Positions 7,697 to 14,105 of a stretch of 14,498 nt of DNA are shown here, piece after piece (the first letter of the stretch is position 1; every line of letters starts with the position of its first letter). The DNA is from Candidatus Auribacterota bacterium. GTDB lineage: Bacteria > Auribacterota > JAFGBW01. A program made the position numbers and the translations under genes. The DNA is taken from assembly GCA_016932965.1 (NCBI GenBank), contig JAFGBW010000299.1:1-14498 (forward strand). The letters are read 5' to 3'. Under the pieces are notes generated by a model, which saw only the letters and a list, made by a program, of their open reading frames with translations, did no database searches and was not told the origin of the DNA.

Positions 7697-7726
7697 GACA
7701 GGATTTTCAGGATCAACAGGATTTTG
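7697..7726. repeat. Three-copy 9-bp tandem repeat CAGGATNNN
   Basis: CAGGAT occurs at 7699-7704, 7708-7713 and 7717-7722 with an exact 9-bp period (CAGGAT TTT, CAGGAT CAA, CAGGAT TTT) in a TTGACAGGATTTTCAGG context. It is intergenic, on the promoter side of the VIT/VWA gene. It resembles a widely spread TTGACAGGATTTACAGG type of extragenic repeat (from memory). Confidence 0.6.
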
Positions 7727-7774
7727 TCTTGTTTTTATTATCAAAGCTCTGCTGTGAAAATTTAGTAATCTTTT

Positions 7775-7812
7775 GCTGATAATGTTTTTTTGCTTAAAAA
7801 AACATCATCAGC
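7775..7812. terminator. 17-bp A/T-rich hairpin, likely distal terminator of the exonuclease gene
   Basis: GCTGATAATGTTTTTTT (7775-7791) pairs with 7796-7812 with a single mismatch around the loop GCTT. On the - strand it lies about 100 bp after the stop of the DnaQ-like gene and behind the hairpin at 7838-7880, so it could be a second terminator. The run of seven A/T pairs next to the loop is unusual for a classical terminator, which has its G/C pairs there. Confidence 0.5.
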
Positions 7813-7837
7813 CAATTGATTTTCTTGAAAGGCGGGT

Positions 7838-7880
7838 TTGGGCGGAAAACTTCTTTTTCCAAAAGAAGTTTTCCGCCCAA
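7838..7880. terminator. Perfect 20-bp hairpin repeat, probable terminator
   Basis: TTGGGCGGAAAACTTCTTTT (7838-7857) is exactly complementary to 7861-7880 around a TCC loop. It lies 31 bp downstream of the exonuclease stop on the - strand, as expected for its terminator. Its core (GCGGAAAACTT) and its leader (TTGAAAGG at 7825-7832) match the hairpin at 4326-4384, so both belong to one repeat family and lie on both flanks of the VIT/VWA gene. Confidence 0.72.
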
Positions 7881-7911
7881 ATAACTGCATCCCGTACCAA
7901 GGGACAATCCG

Positions 7912-8526
7912 TTATTGGATTTTATATGCCTGGAGGGCCTGGAGGGTGGATCCGGGCGGCAATTTCTGCATGAGGACCTGGAGCAATTTAGCCGCGGCTT
8001 TGGCATCGGGGAGGGCGCGGTGGCTTTCTCTCTGTCTGATTTTCAGGGCGGAAGTGATCTGCTGGAGGGTATACCGTTCCAGATTGGGGAGAAGCTCCTT
8101 GGAGACCTTGAGGGTATCCACCAGCCACAAATTGACCTTGGGCCGGTTCATTTTTTGAAGCTGGTAATTGAGAAACGAGATATCAAAAGAAAGGTTATGC
8201 CCTGCTATCACGGAATTGGTGATGAACGCCATGATTTCATCTATTTTTGATTCCATCAAAGGCGCGTTTTTCACCATGTCATTGGTGATATGATTGATCC
8301 GGGTGACTTCTTCGGACAGGGGGATACAGGGATTGATCAGAGTTTCATAATTTCCCAGGAATTTATCAGCCTGGATGCGGACGATTCCCGCTTCAACGAT
8401 ACGGTCTCCATTATAGGGGTAAAGACCGGTGGTTTCAAAATCCAGGACGCAGAATTCAATCTCCCGGACCGGGGTGTTCAACAGATCGTTGCAGACATAA
8501 AAATCGTTCAGAAAAAAATCGAGCAT
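7912..8526 (-). CDS. DnaQ-like 3'-5' exonuclease (DEDDh family)
   Basis: A 204-aa protein of the DNA polymerase III epsilon / RNase T exonuclease family, which removes nucleotides from 3' ends with two metal ions. All five catalytic residues are visible: D29 and E31 in LDFETTG (ExoI motif), D115 in HNLSFD (ExoII), and H169 and D174 in SHRALPDA (ExoIII, DEDDh type). The conserved INHITNDMV block lies at 77-85. It has no polymerase, helicase or GIY-YIG extension, so it is a stand-alone exonuclease; a role as the replicative proofreading subunit or in repair cannot be told apart here. The start at 8526 lacks a clear Shine-Dalgarno sequence, and residues 1-22 precede the core domain, so a slightly later start is possible. 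It is divergent from the sigma-factor operon. Confidence 0.88.
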   Translation of the reverse strand: MLDFFLNDFYVCNDLLNTPVREIEFCVLDFETTGLYPYNGDRIVEAGIVRIQADKFLGNYETLINPCIPLSEEVTRINHITNDMVKNAPLMESKIDEIMAFITNSVIAGHNLSFDISFLNYQLQKMNRPKVNLWLVDTLKVSKELLPNLERYTLQQITSALKIRQRESHRALPDAKAAAKLLQVLMQKLPPGSTLQALQAYKIQ

Positions 8527-8615
8527 GAATCAGGTCATAGTTTTTTTTCAGACGGTTAGCAAGAAAAATGAATGAACTTTGCTGTCGCGTAAAATGAAAA
8601 AATAAAGTTAAATAA

Positions 8616-8669
8616 GTCTAAATGACATCAAATAACCGGAACTTCTGGAAGAAAAAACGGTCTAAATGA
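8616..8669 (+). repeat. 10-bp direct repeat GTCTAAATGA upstream of the sigma gene
   Basis: GTCTAAATGA occurs at 8616-8625 and again at 8660-8669, 44 bp apart, close to four helical turns. The second copy contains both the predicted ECF -10 element and the annotated start codon. The repeat may be a regulator site or the remnant of a duplication; chance is possible in this AT-rich stretch. Confidence 0.35.
8638..8665 (+). promoter_or_regulatory. ECF-type (SigE-like) promoter for the sigma operon
   Basis: GGAACTT (8638-8644) is the exact -35 consensus of RpoE-type ECF sigma factors, and after 16 bp comes TCTAA (8661-8665), a good match to their -10 element. Transcription would start near 8671-8673, just inside the annotated reading frame. 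The sigma gene is thus probably autoregulated, and its usable start codon may be downstream of 8666. Confidence 0.62.
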
Positions 8670-9283
8670 ATGGAAAAATCAACGTGATCGAATATATTGA
8701 TTCAGGAACTGACGAATATTTAATCAGGTCATTTCTGGAGAATAAGCCGGAGGCGTTTGATACCTTGATCACCCGATATAAAAACCGTATTTTCAACCTG
8801 TGCTATCGCTTTCTTGGCCATCATGAAGACGCCAATGACTGCGCCCAGGAGACCTTCATCAAAGCCTGCAAACACTTAAAAAACTTTAAATTTCAATCTT
8901 CCTTTTACACCTGGCTTTACACGATCGCGGTGAACACCTGTAAAAACAGGTTGAATTCCAGGGAAATGCGACACAGAAAATACATGTTTTCAACGGACCA
9001 GCCGGTCAATACGGAAGACGGTATGCTCATGCCTGAACTAAAAAGCACCGGGCCGACTCCTTTTGTCCAGACAGCCCAAAAAGAGGAGGATAAACAAATC
9101 CAGGAAGAAATCAACGCGCTGTCTGAAGACTATAAAACCATAATCCTGTTGCGGGATATTGAAGGTTTTTCCTACGATGAGATTGCATCCATAACGAATC
9201 TGAAGATGGGGACGGTCAAATCCAAAATAGCGAGGGCGCGTGATGTACTTAAAGAGAAACTCAAAAGGAGAAACATCCTTTGA
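8666..9283 (+). CDS. ECF sigma factor (RpoE-like, sigma-70 family)
   Basis: A 205-aa extracytoplasmic-function sigma factor that would direct RNA polymerase to stress or envelope promoters. Residues about 25-97 are region 2 (AFDTLITRYKNRIFNLCYRF, DANDCAQETFIKA, then FYTWLYTIAVNTCKNRL, the -10 recognition and melting part). Residues about 145-200 are region 4 with a helix-turn-helix (LRDIEGFSYDEIA, then MGTVKSKIARAR). No regions 1 or 3 are present, as usual for the class. The stop TGA (9281-9283) overlaps the TTG start of the anti-sigma gene, so the two are translationally coupled and should be made in similar amounts. An ECF promoter at 8638-8665 predicts that transcripts start after the ATG at 8666. 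GTG 8684 (V7), with GGA at 8672-8674, is an alternative start that keeps both domains whole. Confidence 0.93.
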   Translation: MNGKINVIEYIDSGTDEYLIRSFLENKPEAFDTLITRYKNRIFNLCYRFLGHHEDANDCAQETFIKACKHLKNFKFQSSFYTWLYTIAVNTCKNRLNSREMRHRKYMFSTDQPVNTEDGMLMPELKSTGPTPFVQTAQKEEDKQIQEEINALSEDYKTIILLRDIEGFSYDEIASITNLKMGTVKSKIARARDVLKEKLKRRNIL

Positions 9284-10605
9284 ACTGTGAACAGGTAAAA
9301 GAAATGTTATCCGCCTATCTGGATGAGGCGGTTTCGGGGGAGGAAAAAAATCTCCTGGAACAACATCTCCTGGGATGTTCTGTTTGTTCCCGCGAATATG
9401 ATTCTTTGAAAGAATACCGGAAACTGATGACTGGACTTGAACAGGTGAAAGCGCCTGATCATTTTTTAGATGAATTTCATCGGCGTCTGGGTCAGGAAAT
9501 TTCCCCAGCAAAGGAAGAGAGCGTACTTTCTTTCAGATATCTTTACAGGACCATCGGCGTAGCGGCCGTTTTCTTCATAGCGATTTGGGGCTACTATCAT
9601 TTCATTCCTGAAAAAGGGAAAATGCTCGCATTAGCCCCCAGGACACCTGCCCCGGTTTCTGCTGATTCTCACGATCAGGATAATAAAACTGAATCCGGCA
9701 TAACTGAAGAACTGACGACCCTAACCATTTCTTCCAAGAAAAAGGAAGAAACCGCTTTTCTTGATGTTAAAAAACGAAACGAAGAAGGTGCGAGGCAGAG
9801 ACAATCCTTTTTGTTTGAACAGAAAGAAGCAAGAAAAGGCGCGGCGGACCGGTCCATTGCCGAACCGCTTCCTCCCTCCCCATTGGGACAAATCTCCGGG
9901 CAGGAACGAATGATGAAGAAGCCGATGTCCGAAACAGAAAACTCAAAAAAACTAACTGAAGCTCCTAAAAACTCTCTTTTGGGGATCTCCGATCGCAAGG
10001 ATGCTTCACAGCTTTCTGTTCGGCCTGCCCCCGCTGCAGGGGAAGGGGTTTACAGCCGGCGAATTCAGCCTGAAGCAGAAAAAGAGCTGGTCCAGCAAAT
10101 CTCCTCCGGTTCAGCTGTTTCTTCTCCTGTCCTTCTTGATGAGGTTATCAGCCAAAAGGAAGCTCCGGTCATTTTCACACTCATGATACAACCTTCTGAA
10201 GAAGAACACTTGCGCGGGGACAGCCTGGATTCTTCACTTATGATGAAGCAGGACAAGGAAGAAGTACAATCCGGCACAAAACAGTCCGCTTCCGAACTAC
10301 AACGATTTATACCCAAAATGAAAGACTCTCACAAAGAGGCCGCCATAGGCCTTCGCCAGGAGGTCCTTGGCCTGGTCAAGGACGTCAAAGGAGAAATTCT
10401 GGAGGAGGAAAAGGATAAAACAGAAATTGCCGATACGGTTCCTTCGGTCCTTGCGCTGATTCCCGGAGAGAGCTATCAACCTTTTCTTGACGGGCTTTCG
10501 AAAATATCCGATCTCTCCGGGACTGTTCCAGAGAGGGCGACATCTTCAAAACCAGCACAAAAGATCAAGGTGCGGGTCCGGTTCAAATACCCGGTCAATG
10601 AGTAA
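9280..10605 (+). CDS. Zinc-finger anti-sigma factor with long extracytoplasmic domain
   Basis: A 441-aa single-pass membrane protein that should hold the upstream sigma factor inactive. Residues 1-55 form a ZAS/zf-HC2 domain with C3 and H29-xxx-C33-xx-C36 as metal ligands. A membrane helix lies at about 88-108 (TIGVAAVFFIAIWGYYHF), so the rest faces the periplasm. Residues 115-290 are low-complexity, charged and probably disordered. Residues about 296-437 look folded (APVIFTLMIQP; LRQEVLGLVKDVKGEIL; IPGESYQPFLDGLSKI; QKIKVRVRFKYP) and recall the DUF4349/DUF2275 type of envelope domain found in some anti-sigma proteins (inference by pattern). The start is TTG 9280 inside TTGA, with AAAAGGAG nine bases upstream. 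It lies between the sigma and kinase genes and is probably released by proteolysis or ligand binding at the periplasmic domain. Confidence 0.85.
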   Translation: MNCEQVKEMLSAYLDEAVSGEEKNLLEQHLLGCSVCSREYDSLKEYRKLMTGLEQVKAPDHFLDEFHRRLGQEISPAKEESVLSFRYLYRTIGVAAVFFIAIWGYYHFIPEKGKMLALAPRTPAPVSADSHDQDNKTESGITEELTTLTISSKKKEETAFLDVKKRNEEGARQRQSFLFEQKEARKGAADRSIAEPLPPSPLGQISGQERMMKKPMSETENSKKLTEAPKNSLLGISDRKDASQLSVRPAPAAGEGVYSRRIQPEAEKELVQQISSGSAVSSPVLLDEVISQKEAPVIFTLMIQPSEEEHLRGDSLDSSLMMKQDKEEVQSGTKQSASELQRFIPKMKDSHKEAAIGLRQEVLGLVKDVKGEILEEEKDKTEIADTVPSVLALIPGESYQPFLDGLSKISDLSGTVPERATSSKPAQKIKVRVRFKYPVNE

Positions 10606-10697
10606 GAAATATCCGGGTATTTTCCGATCAACCCCATGCGCTGTTGGTCCGAAGAGGAAAACCCGACAGACGATTTAATCAGGCAGCGGACAGCCGC

Positions 10698-13142
10698 ATG
10701 GAAAAAAAACACGCCATGAATGAAGAAAGCAAGCATCAGATATTTGAAAAACTGGCCCAATCCGTATCAGCGGTTGAAATCCTGAAAACCGATTTCAACC
10801 TGCCGGGTTACAACCTGGTCCGTTTTCTGGGAAAAGGGGCGATGGGGCTGGTTTTTGAATGTGAGAACATTTTCAACGGAAACCGTTACGCCGTCAAGAT
10901 ATTGAACCCGCAATACACACAGGATGAAAAAATCAACCAGCAGTTTGAGCAGGAAGCCAGGCTGATCGCAAAACTGAAACATGAAAACATCATTTCTGTC
11001 TTTGACCTGAAAAAAACAGAAGGAATCTATTATCTATTGATGGAACTTTGTCCGGGAAAATCACTCTCCAAGGTGCTGAAAGAAGAGGAACTCCCTTTTC
11101 CGGTTATTTTACACATAGTAGAACGGCTGTTAGATGCTCTGAAATACGCCCATGAGAAAAAAATCGTGCATCATGACGTCAAGCCCGGCAACGTCATGAT
11201 GGTGGAAGGACACCGTCCGATTTTATGCGATTTTGGATTAGCGACCATTCAAACCGATGTCATGCCTGCATCTGTATTAAAAAGACCTTTTGGAACACCC
11301 CACTTCATGTCTCCGGAGAAGATCAGGGGGGACTGGACATCCCGCAATGAACACTCAAGCGATATATTCGCCATGGGTGTTTTGTTTTATTACATGGTGA
11401 CCAGACATTATCCCTTTCCCGGAACCAAGAGGGAAGAACTGTATCACCAGATCCAATATATGCGGCCCGTGGATCCCATGGAGATAAACCCCTGTATTCC
11501 TCTTTCCATCAACGCCATCATCCATAAATTCCTGGAAAAAGATTCGCGTGACCGGTATCGTTCAGCCGGGGAAGCGCTAACGGACATTTCCAATTTCCGA
11601 AGCAACCGGCCCATTTCCCTATTTAAAAAATCATGGACATACACTTTCATTCAGGCGATCCTGGCCCATAAAATCCGGTCTCTGGTGACCGGAACCCTGC
11701 TGTTCATTTTCTTATTCCTGACCTCTTTTTTTGTTCTTAAAAAAATACGTTCCGACTCTCTATGGATTCCTGATCCATACGTCAAAACGCTATTTTCAAA
11801 AATCGGATTTGAAAACAAATGGAACGCACTGGACCCTGTGCGCATGGCCGTTGTTTACGAGTCCAGCCTGCATGAATTTTTTGACATACAAAAAAATTCC
11901 CTGACATCCATTCCAAAGAAAAATTTCCTTCTTTTTCAAAAAACCCCATCTGTTCCCGCAGACTGCCTGTTCAGGATCCAAACACAAGGGCCCTTTCCAC
12001 TTGAAGGACAATGGGGGCTTTTTTACGGCGACGCCCAAACCAGCCGCGAAAACCATCGGGGGATTTATTTCATGATCTCCTCCGCAGGAATCGATATTCA
12101 TTACCCGCACGCAACAGCCCCTGTTTTAGCCCATGTTGATGTAGAAAATGATTTCAGGGGAACAGCAGCGGAACTAAAAAAAGAATTTCCTTTCCTGGAA
12201 TTCAGAGTGAATAAGCGTCTCATCATCCGGCTCAATCTGCTTTTTTTCCCTTTTTCATCCTCCTCATTCGGAGTGGTATCCATGAACTCAAACCGGACAT
12301 TTCAAAAACCGGTTTTTTATCATAAAGACCCTCACTTTTCCGGCAGCGCTCTGGATGCCATGCTGGGACTTGTCGCTTCCGATTCGCCCTTAAAAATCGC
12401 GCTGGATCTTCTCAATAAAGGGGAATACACCGCAGCGGCGAATGAACTGGAAAATCTGCAAACAAGGACATCTGACCTCAACCTTCTTTCCGAAATCGCC
12501 TATTACCTGGCATTTTGTTTTTTCAACGGGAACCGGAACGGACCGTCCTTTACTCTGCTTGAAAAACAGCTTCCGGCAATCAGGAAGGGCAAGAAAAACG
12601 AGGTACAGCTGCTCTTAAACTGGGTCAACTATCTGGCCAGTCCGCAGGCTGATCTGGCAGAAACCATTCCGCACCGGATGAACCAAAAACAGGGGGAACG
12701 GCTGCTGGTCCTTCTTTTTCTGAAGCGTTTTCCTTCTGAAGAAGCCATAGAAAAAGAAAACGGTCCGGAACGTTATTTCCGGGAATTTTCAAAATTAAAA
12801 CAGATCGATCACCGGTATCTTGTTGGCGTAGCCAGGCTCATAGCAAAACAATACCTGAAGGAAAATCCGGAAAAGGCTCTTTTATTCATGAAGAAACATC
12901 ATGCCCTTTTTTATGAAAAAGATCCCTTCGACAGCGAAACCGGCCTTGCTTTCTGGATTCATATAACGGAAGAGCTGAAAAAAGAAAAAAAATTTCAGGA
13001 AGCCATCCGGCTGTACGAGAATCTGATTCAGGAATATCCTGAGAGGTCTGAAGTCATTCGTACCGCCAATTTGGGTCTGGAGGAATGCTATCTCATTCTT
13101 GGAGAATACAAAAAGGCGGCATTTTACAGAAAGAAGTCATGA
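10698..13142 (+). CDS. Hanks-type membrane Ser/Thr protein kinase with extracytoplasmic TPR-like region
   Basis: An 814-aa kinase (numbering from ATG 10698). Residues about 38-300 are the catalytic domain: Gly loop GKGAMG (45-50), ATP-binding K67, helix-C E86, catalytic H-H-D160-V-K-P-G-N165, D178-F-G, and GTPHFMSPE (207 = Glu of the APE motif). HHD replaces HRD, a non-RD form. A membrane helix at about 328-348 (LVTGTLLFIFLFLTSFFVL) puts some 460 residues outside. The first part of these (about 400-550) is beta-rich and may be a concanavalin-like sandwich. The rest holds TPR-like helical repeats, clearest near the end (KKFQEAIRLYENLIQEYPE). No PASTA repeats are seen. A longer frame from TTG 10644 exists but lacks a ribosome site and homology; ATG 10716 is also possible. 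The gene follows the anti-sigma gene after 92 bp and probably shares its operon, giving a sigma/anti-sigma/kinase envelope-signalling unit. Confidence 0.9.
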   Translation: MEKKHAMNEESKHQIFEKLAQSVSAVEILKTDFNLPGYNLVRFLGKGAMGLVFECENIFNGNRYAVKILNPQYTQDEKINQQFEQEARLIAKLKHENIISVFDLKKTEGIYYLLMELCPGKSLSKVLKEEELPFPVILHIVERLLDALKYAHEKKIVHHDVKPGNVMMVEGHRPILCDFGLATIQTDVMPASVLKRPFGTPHFMSPEKIRGDWTSRNEHSSDIFAMGVLFYYMVTRHYPFPGTKREELYHQIQYMRPVDPMEINPCIPLSINAIIHKFLEKDSRDRYRSAGEALTDISNFRSNRPISLFKKSWTYTFIQAILAHKIRSLVTGTLLFIFLFLTSFFVLKKIRSDSLWIPDPYVKTLFSKIGFENKWNALDPVRMAVVYESSLHEFFDIQKNSLTSIPKKNFLLFQKTPSVPADCLFRIQTQGPFPLEGQWGLFYGDAQTSRENHRGIYFMISSAGIDIHYPHATAPVLAHVDVENDFRGTAAELKKEFPFLEFRVNKRLIIRLNLLFFPFSSSSFGVVSMNSNRTFQKPVFYHKDPHFSGSALDAMLGLVASDSPLKIALDLLNKGEYTAAANELENLQTRTSDLNLLSEIAYYLAFCFFNGNRNGPSFTLLEKQLPAIRKGKKNEVQLLLNWVNYLASPQADLAETIPHRMNQKQGERLLVLLFLKRFPSEEAIEKENGPERYFREFSKLKQIDHRYLVGVARLIAKQYLKENPEKALLFMKKHHALFYEKDPFDSETGLAFWIHITEELKKEKKFQEAIRLYENLIQEYPERSEVIRTANLGLEECYLILGEYKKAAFYRKKS

Positions 13143-13158
13143 GATGATTGTATCTTTA

Positions 13159-13294
13159 TTTTTTCACGACGGACAGCACGGAGTGAACAGGCAAAACGCC
13201 TGCAATTTGAGATTTGAATTTTGTTATTTTTAATTCATCATGCCTTACAGGCATGATGATGTTCTCCGTGCTCTCCGTGTAAAGTGGTGAAAAT
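13159..13294. repeat. MITE-like repeat with CACGGAG ends and a central hairpin
   Basis: The left end contains TTTTCAC (13161-13167) and GCACGGAG (13176-13183). The right end contains their reverse complements CTCCGTGC (13264-13271) and GTGAAAA (13287-13293), in mirrored order but with unequal spacing (8 and 15 bp). Inside is a perfect hairpin CATCATGCCT-TAC-AGGCATGATG (13236-13258). There is no gene; a 61-aa minus-strand frame across it is repeat-derived. It sits between convergent genes and its hairpin may help end the kinase transcript. The CACGGAGAGCACGGAG style is one I know as a dispersed extragenic repeat (from memory). Confidence 0.6.
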
Positions 13295-13369
13295 GTACTT
13301 TTAAAAAACCCGTAAACCGTTAAAACTTCATGAGTCTTCATGCAAAACCGGAGATTGATCTGTTTAAAA

Positions 13370-14092
13370 TTATCCCTTATTCGAACTTTTCTCAGAGAGA
13401 AAGAGAACCCGGATTTGATGCAATTCTTTTCCCCACTTTTCGTGAGATGGAAAAAACCGGATATCTCCCTCCATCATGAAAGGCAGAACAGCGGAGCGGC
13501 ACGCTGCGGCAAGAATCCGTCCGCCGGTTTCGGCATCGCTGTTTTCCAGAGAATGGACCGCACCTTTAAATGAAAAAAGAACCGGGATCAAATCAGAAAC
13601 ACTTTCTGAATGGGCCCCGATGATTTCAGGGGCGGGATCAGGAACCCCGACCCTCAGCCAGTTCTTCATGGCCGGAAAAGGGCCTTCATGAATTCCGGCG
13701 ATCCAGTGTTTATAATTTCCCTGTAACATGAAAATGACCTTCATCTCCGCAGGAGAAGAAGATATAGACGCTTCAATCCGGCAATGAAAAGAGCTTTCCT
13801 TTTTTACGAGCAATTCAAAAATGATCCTGTCATTTGAGGAAAATTTTTCAATCATCAGCTTATAAGGCGTCCATTTCAGTATCCGCTGGTTCCAGGCTGA
13901 GCAGTCATGCCAGGCGTCCAGCTCTTTCCATGCAAAACTCAAACCCACATTTTTGGTCAATTCAGACTGACGATAAAAAAATTTTATCCCTTCCGGACAG
14001 GCCCAAAGGGAAACCGGGCCCTCTGCCAGCGAAGGGACCCTGCCCCGGATTCTCCGGTTTATGTGCTTCATGAAATCCATCCAATGAGTCAT
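13370..14092 (-). CDS. Hypothetical protein, 240 aa
   Basis: I do not recognise this protein. From ATG 14092 it is 240 aa, Trp- and Phe-rich in the middle (FAWKELDAWHDCSAWNQRILKW, given here as a rough block near 68-90), with alternating hydrophobic strands such as DRIIFELLVKK and EMKVIFMLQG, which suggests a beta-sandwich. No signal peptide, membrane helix or catalytic motif is evident. The open frame extends back to 14239, but the part before 14092 overlaps the end of the upstream gene in another frame, so the ATG 13 bp after that gene's stop is preferred; GAGG and GGAAAAG before it give a modest ribosome site. It is the last gene of a - strand transcript that includes the partial gene at 14106-14498, and the two products probably act together. 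Confidence 0.6.
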   Translation of the reverse strand: MTHWMDFMKHINRRIRGRVPSLAEGPVSLWACPEGIKFFYRQSELTKNVGLSFAWKELDAWHDCSAWNQRILKWTPYKLMIEKFSSNDRIIFELLVKKESSFHCRIEASISSSPAEMKVIFMLQGNYKHWIAGIHEGPFPAMKNWLRVGVPDPAPEIIGAHSESVSDLIPVLFSFKGAVHSLENSDAETGGRILAAACRSAVLPFMMEGDIRFFPSHEKWGKELHQIRVLFLSEKSSNKG

Positions 14093-14105
14093 CACTTTTC
14101 CAGCC

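Larger units (their letters stand above)
7480..7774. other. Upstream region of the VIT/VWA gene with degenerate dispersed repeats
   Basis: There is no gene here; a possible 73-aa minus-strand frame is an accident of repeats. Two known-looking short repeat types are present: an imperfect GCAGAG/GCTGAG run (7655-7674) and a CAGGAT tandem (7697-7726), each listed separately. On the minus strand TATAAA (complement near 7524-7529) could be the -10 of the VIT/VWA promoter, but I find no matching -35 at good spacing. Confidence 0.45.

Noticed and set aside
7523-7744. 73-aa minus-strand reading frame upstream of the VIT/VWA gene
   Set aside because: It consists of the short dispersed repeats and the promoter region, with no ribosome site or family signal.
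10644-10697. TTG 10644 as the start of the kinase
   Set aside because: There is no ribosome site, it is a rare start codon, and the added 18 residues look non-coding; ATG 10698 or 10716 is more plausible.
11042-11069. Second GGAACTT with TCTCC 16 bp downstream inside the kinase gene
   Set aside because: The -10 match is poor and it lies within the conserved kinase domain sequence, so chance is the better explanation.
13156-13341. 61-aa minus-strand reading frame after the kinase gene
   Set aside because: It runs through the CACGGAG repeat and its hairpin; the product is low-quality and explained by the repeat.
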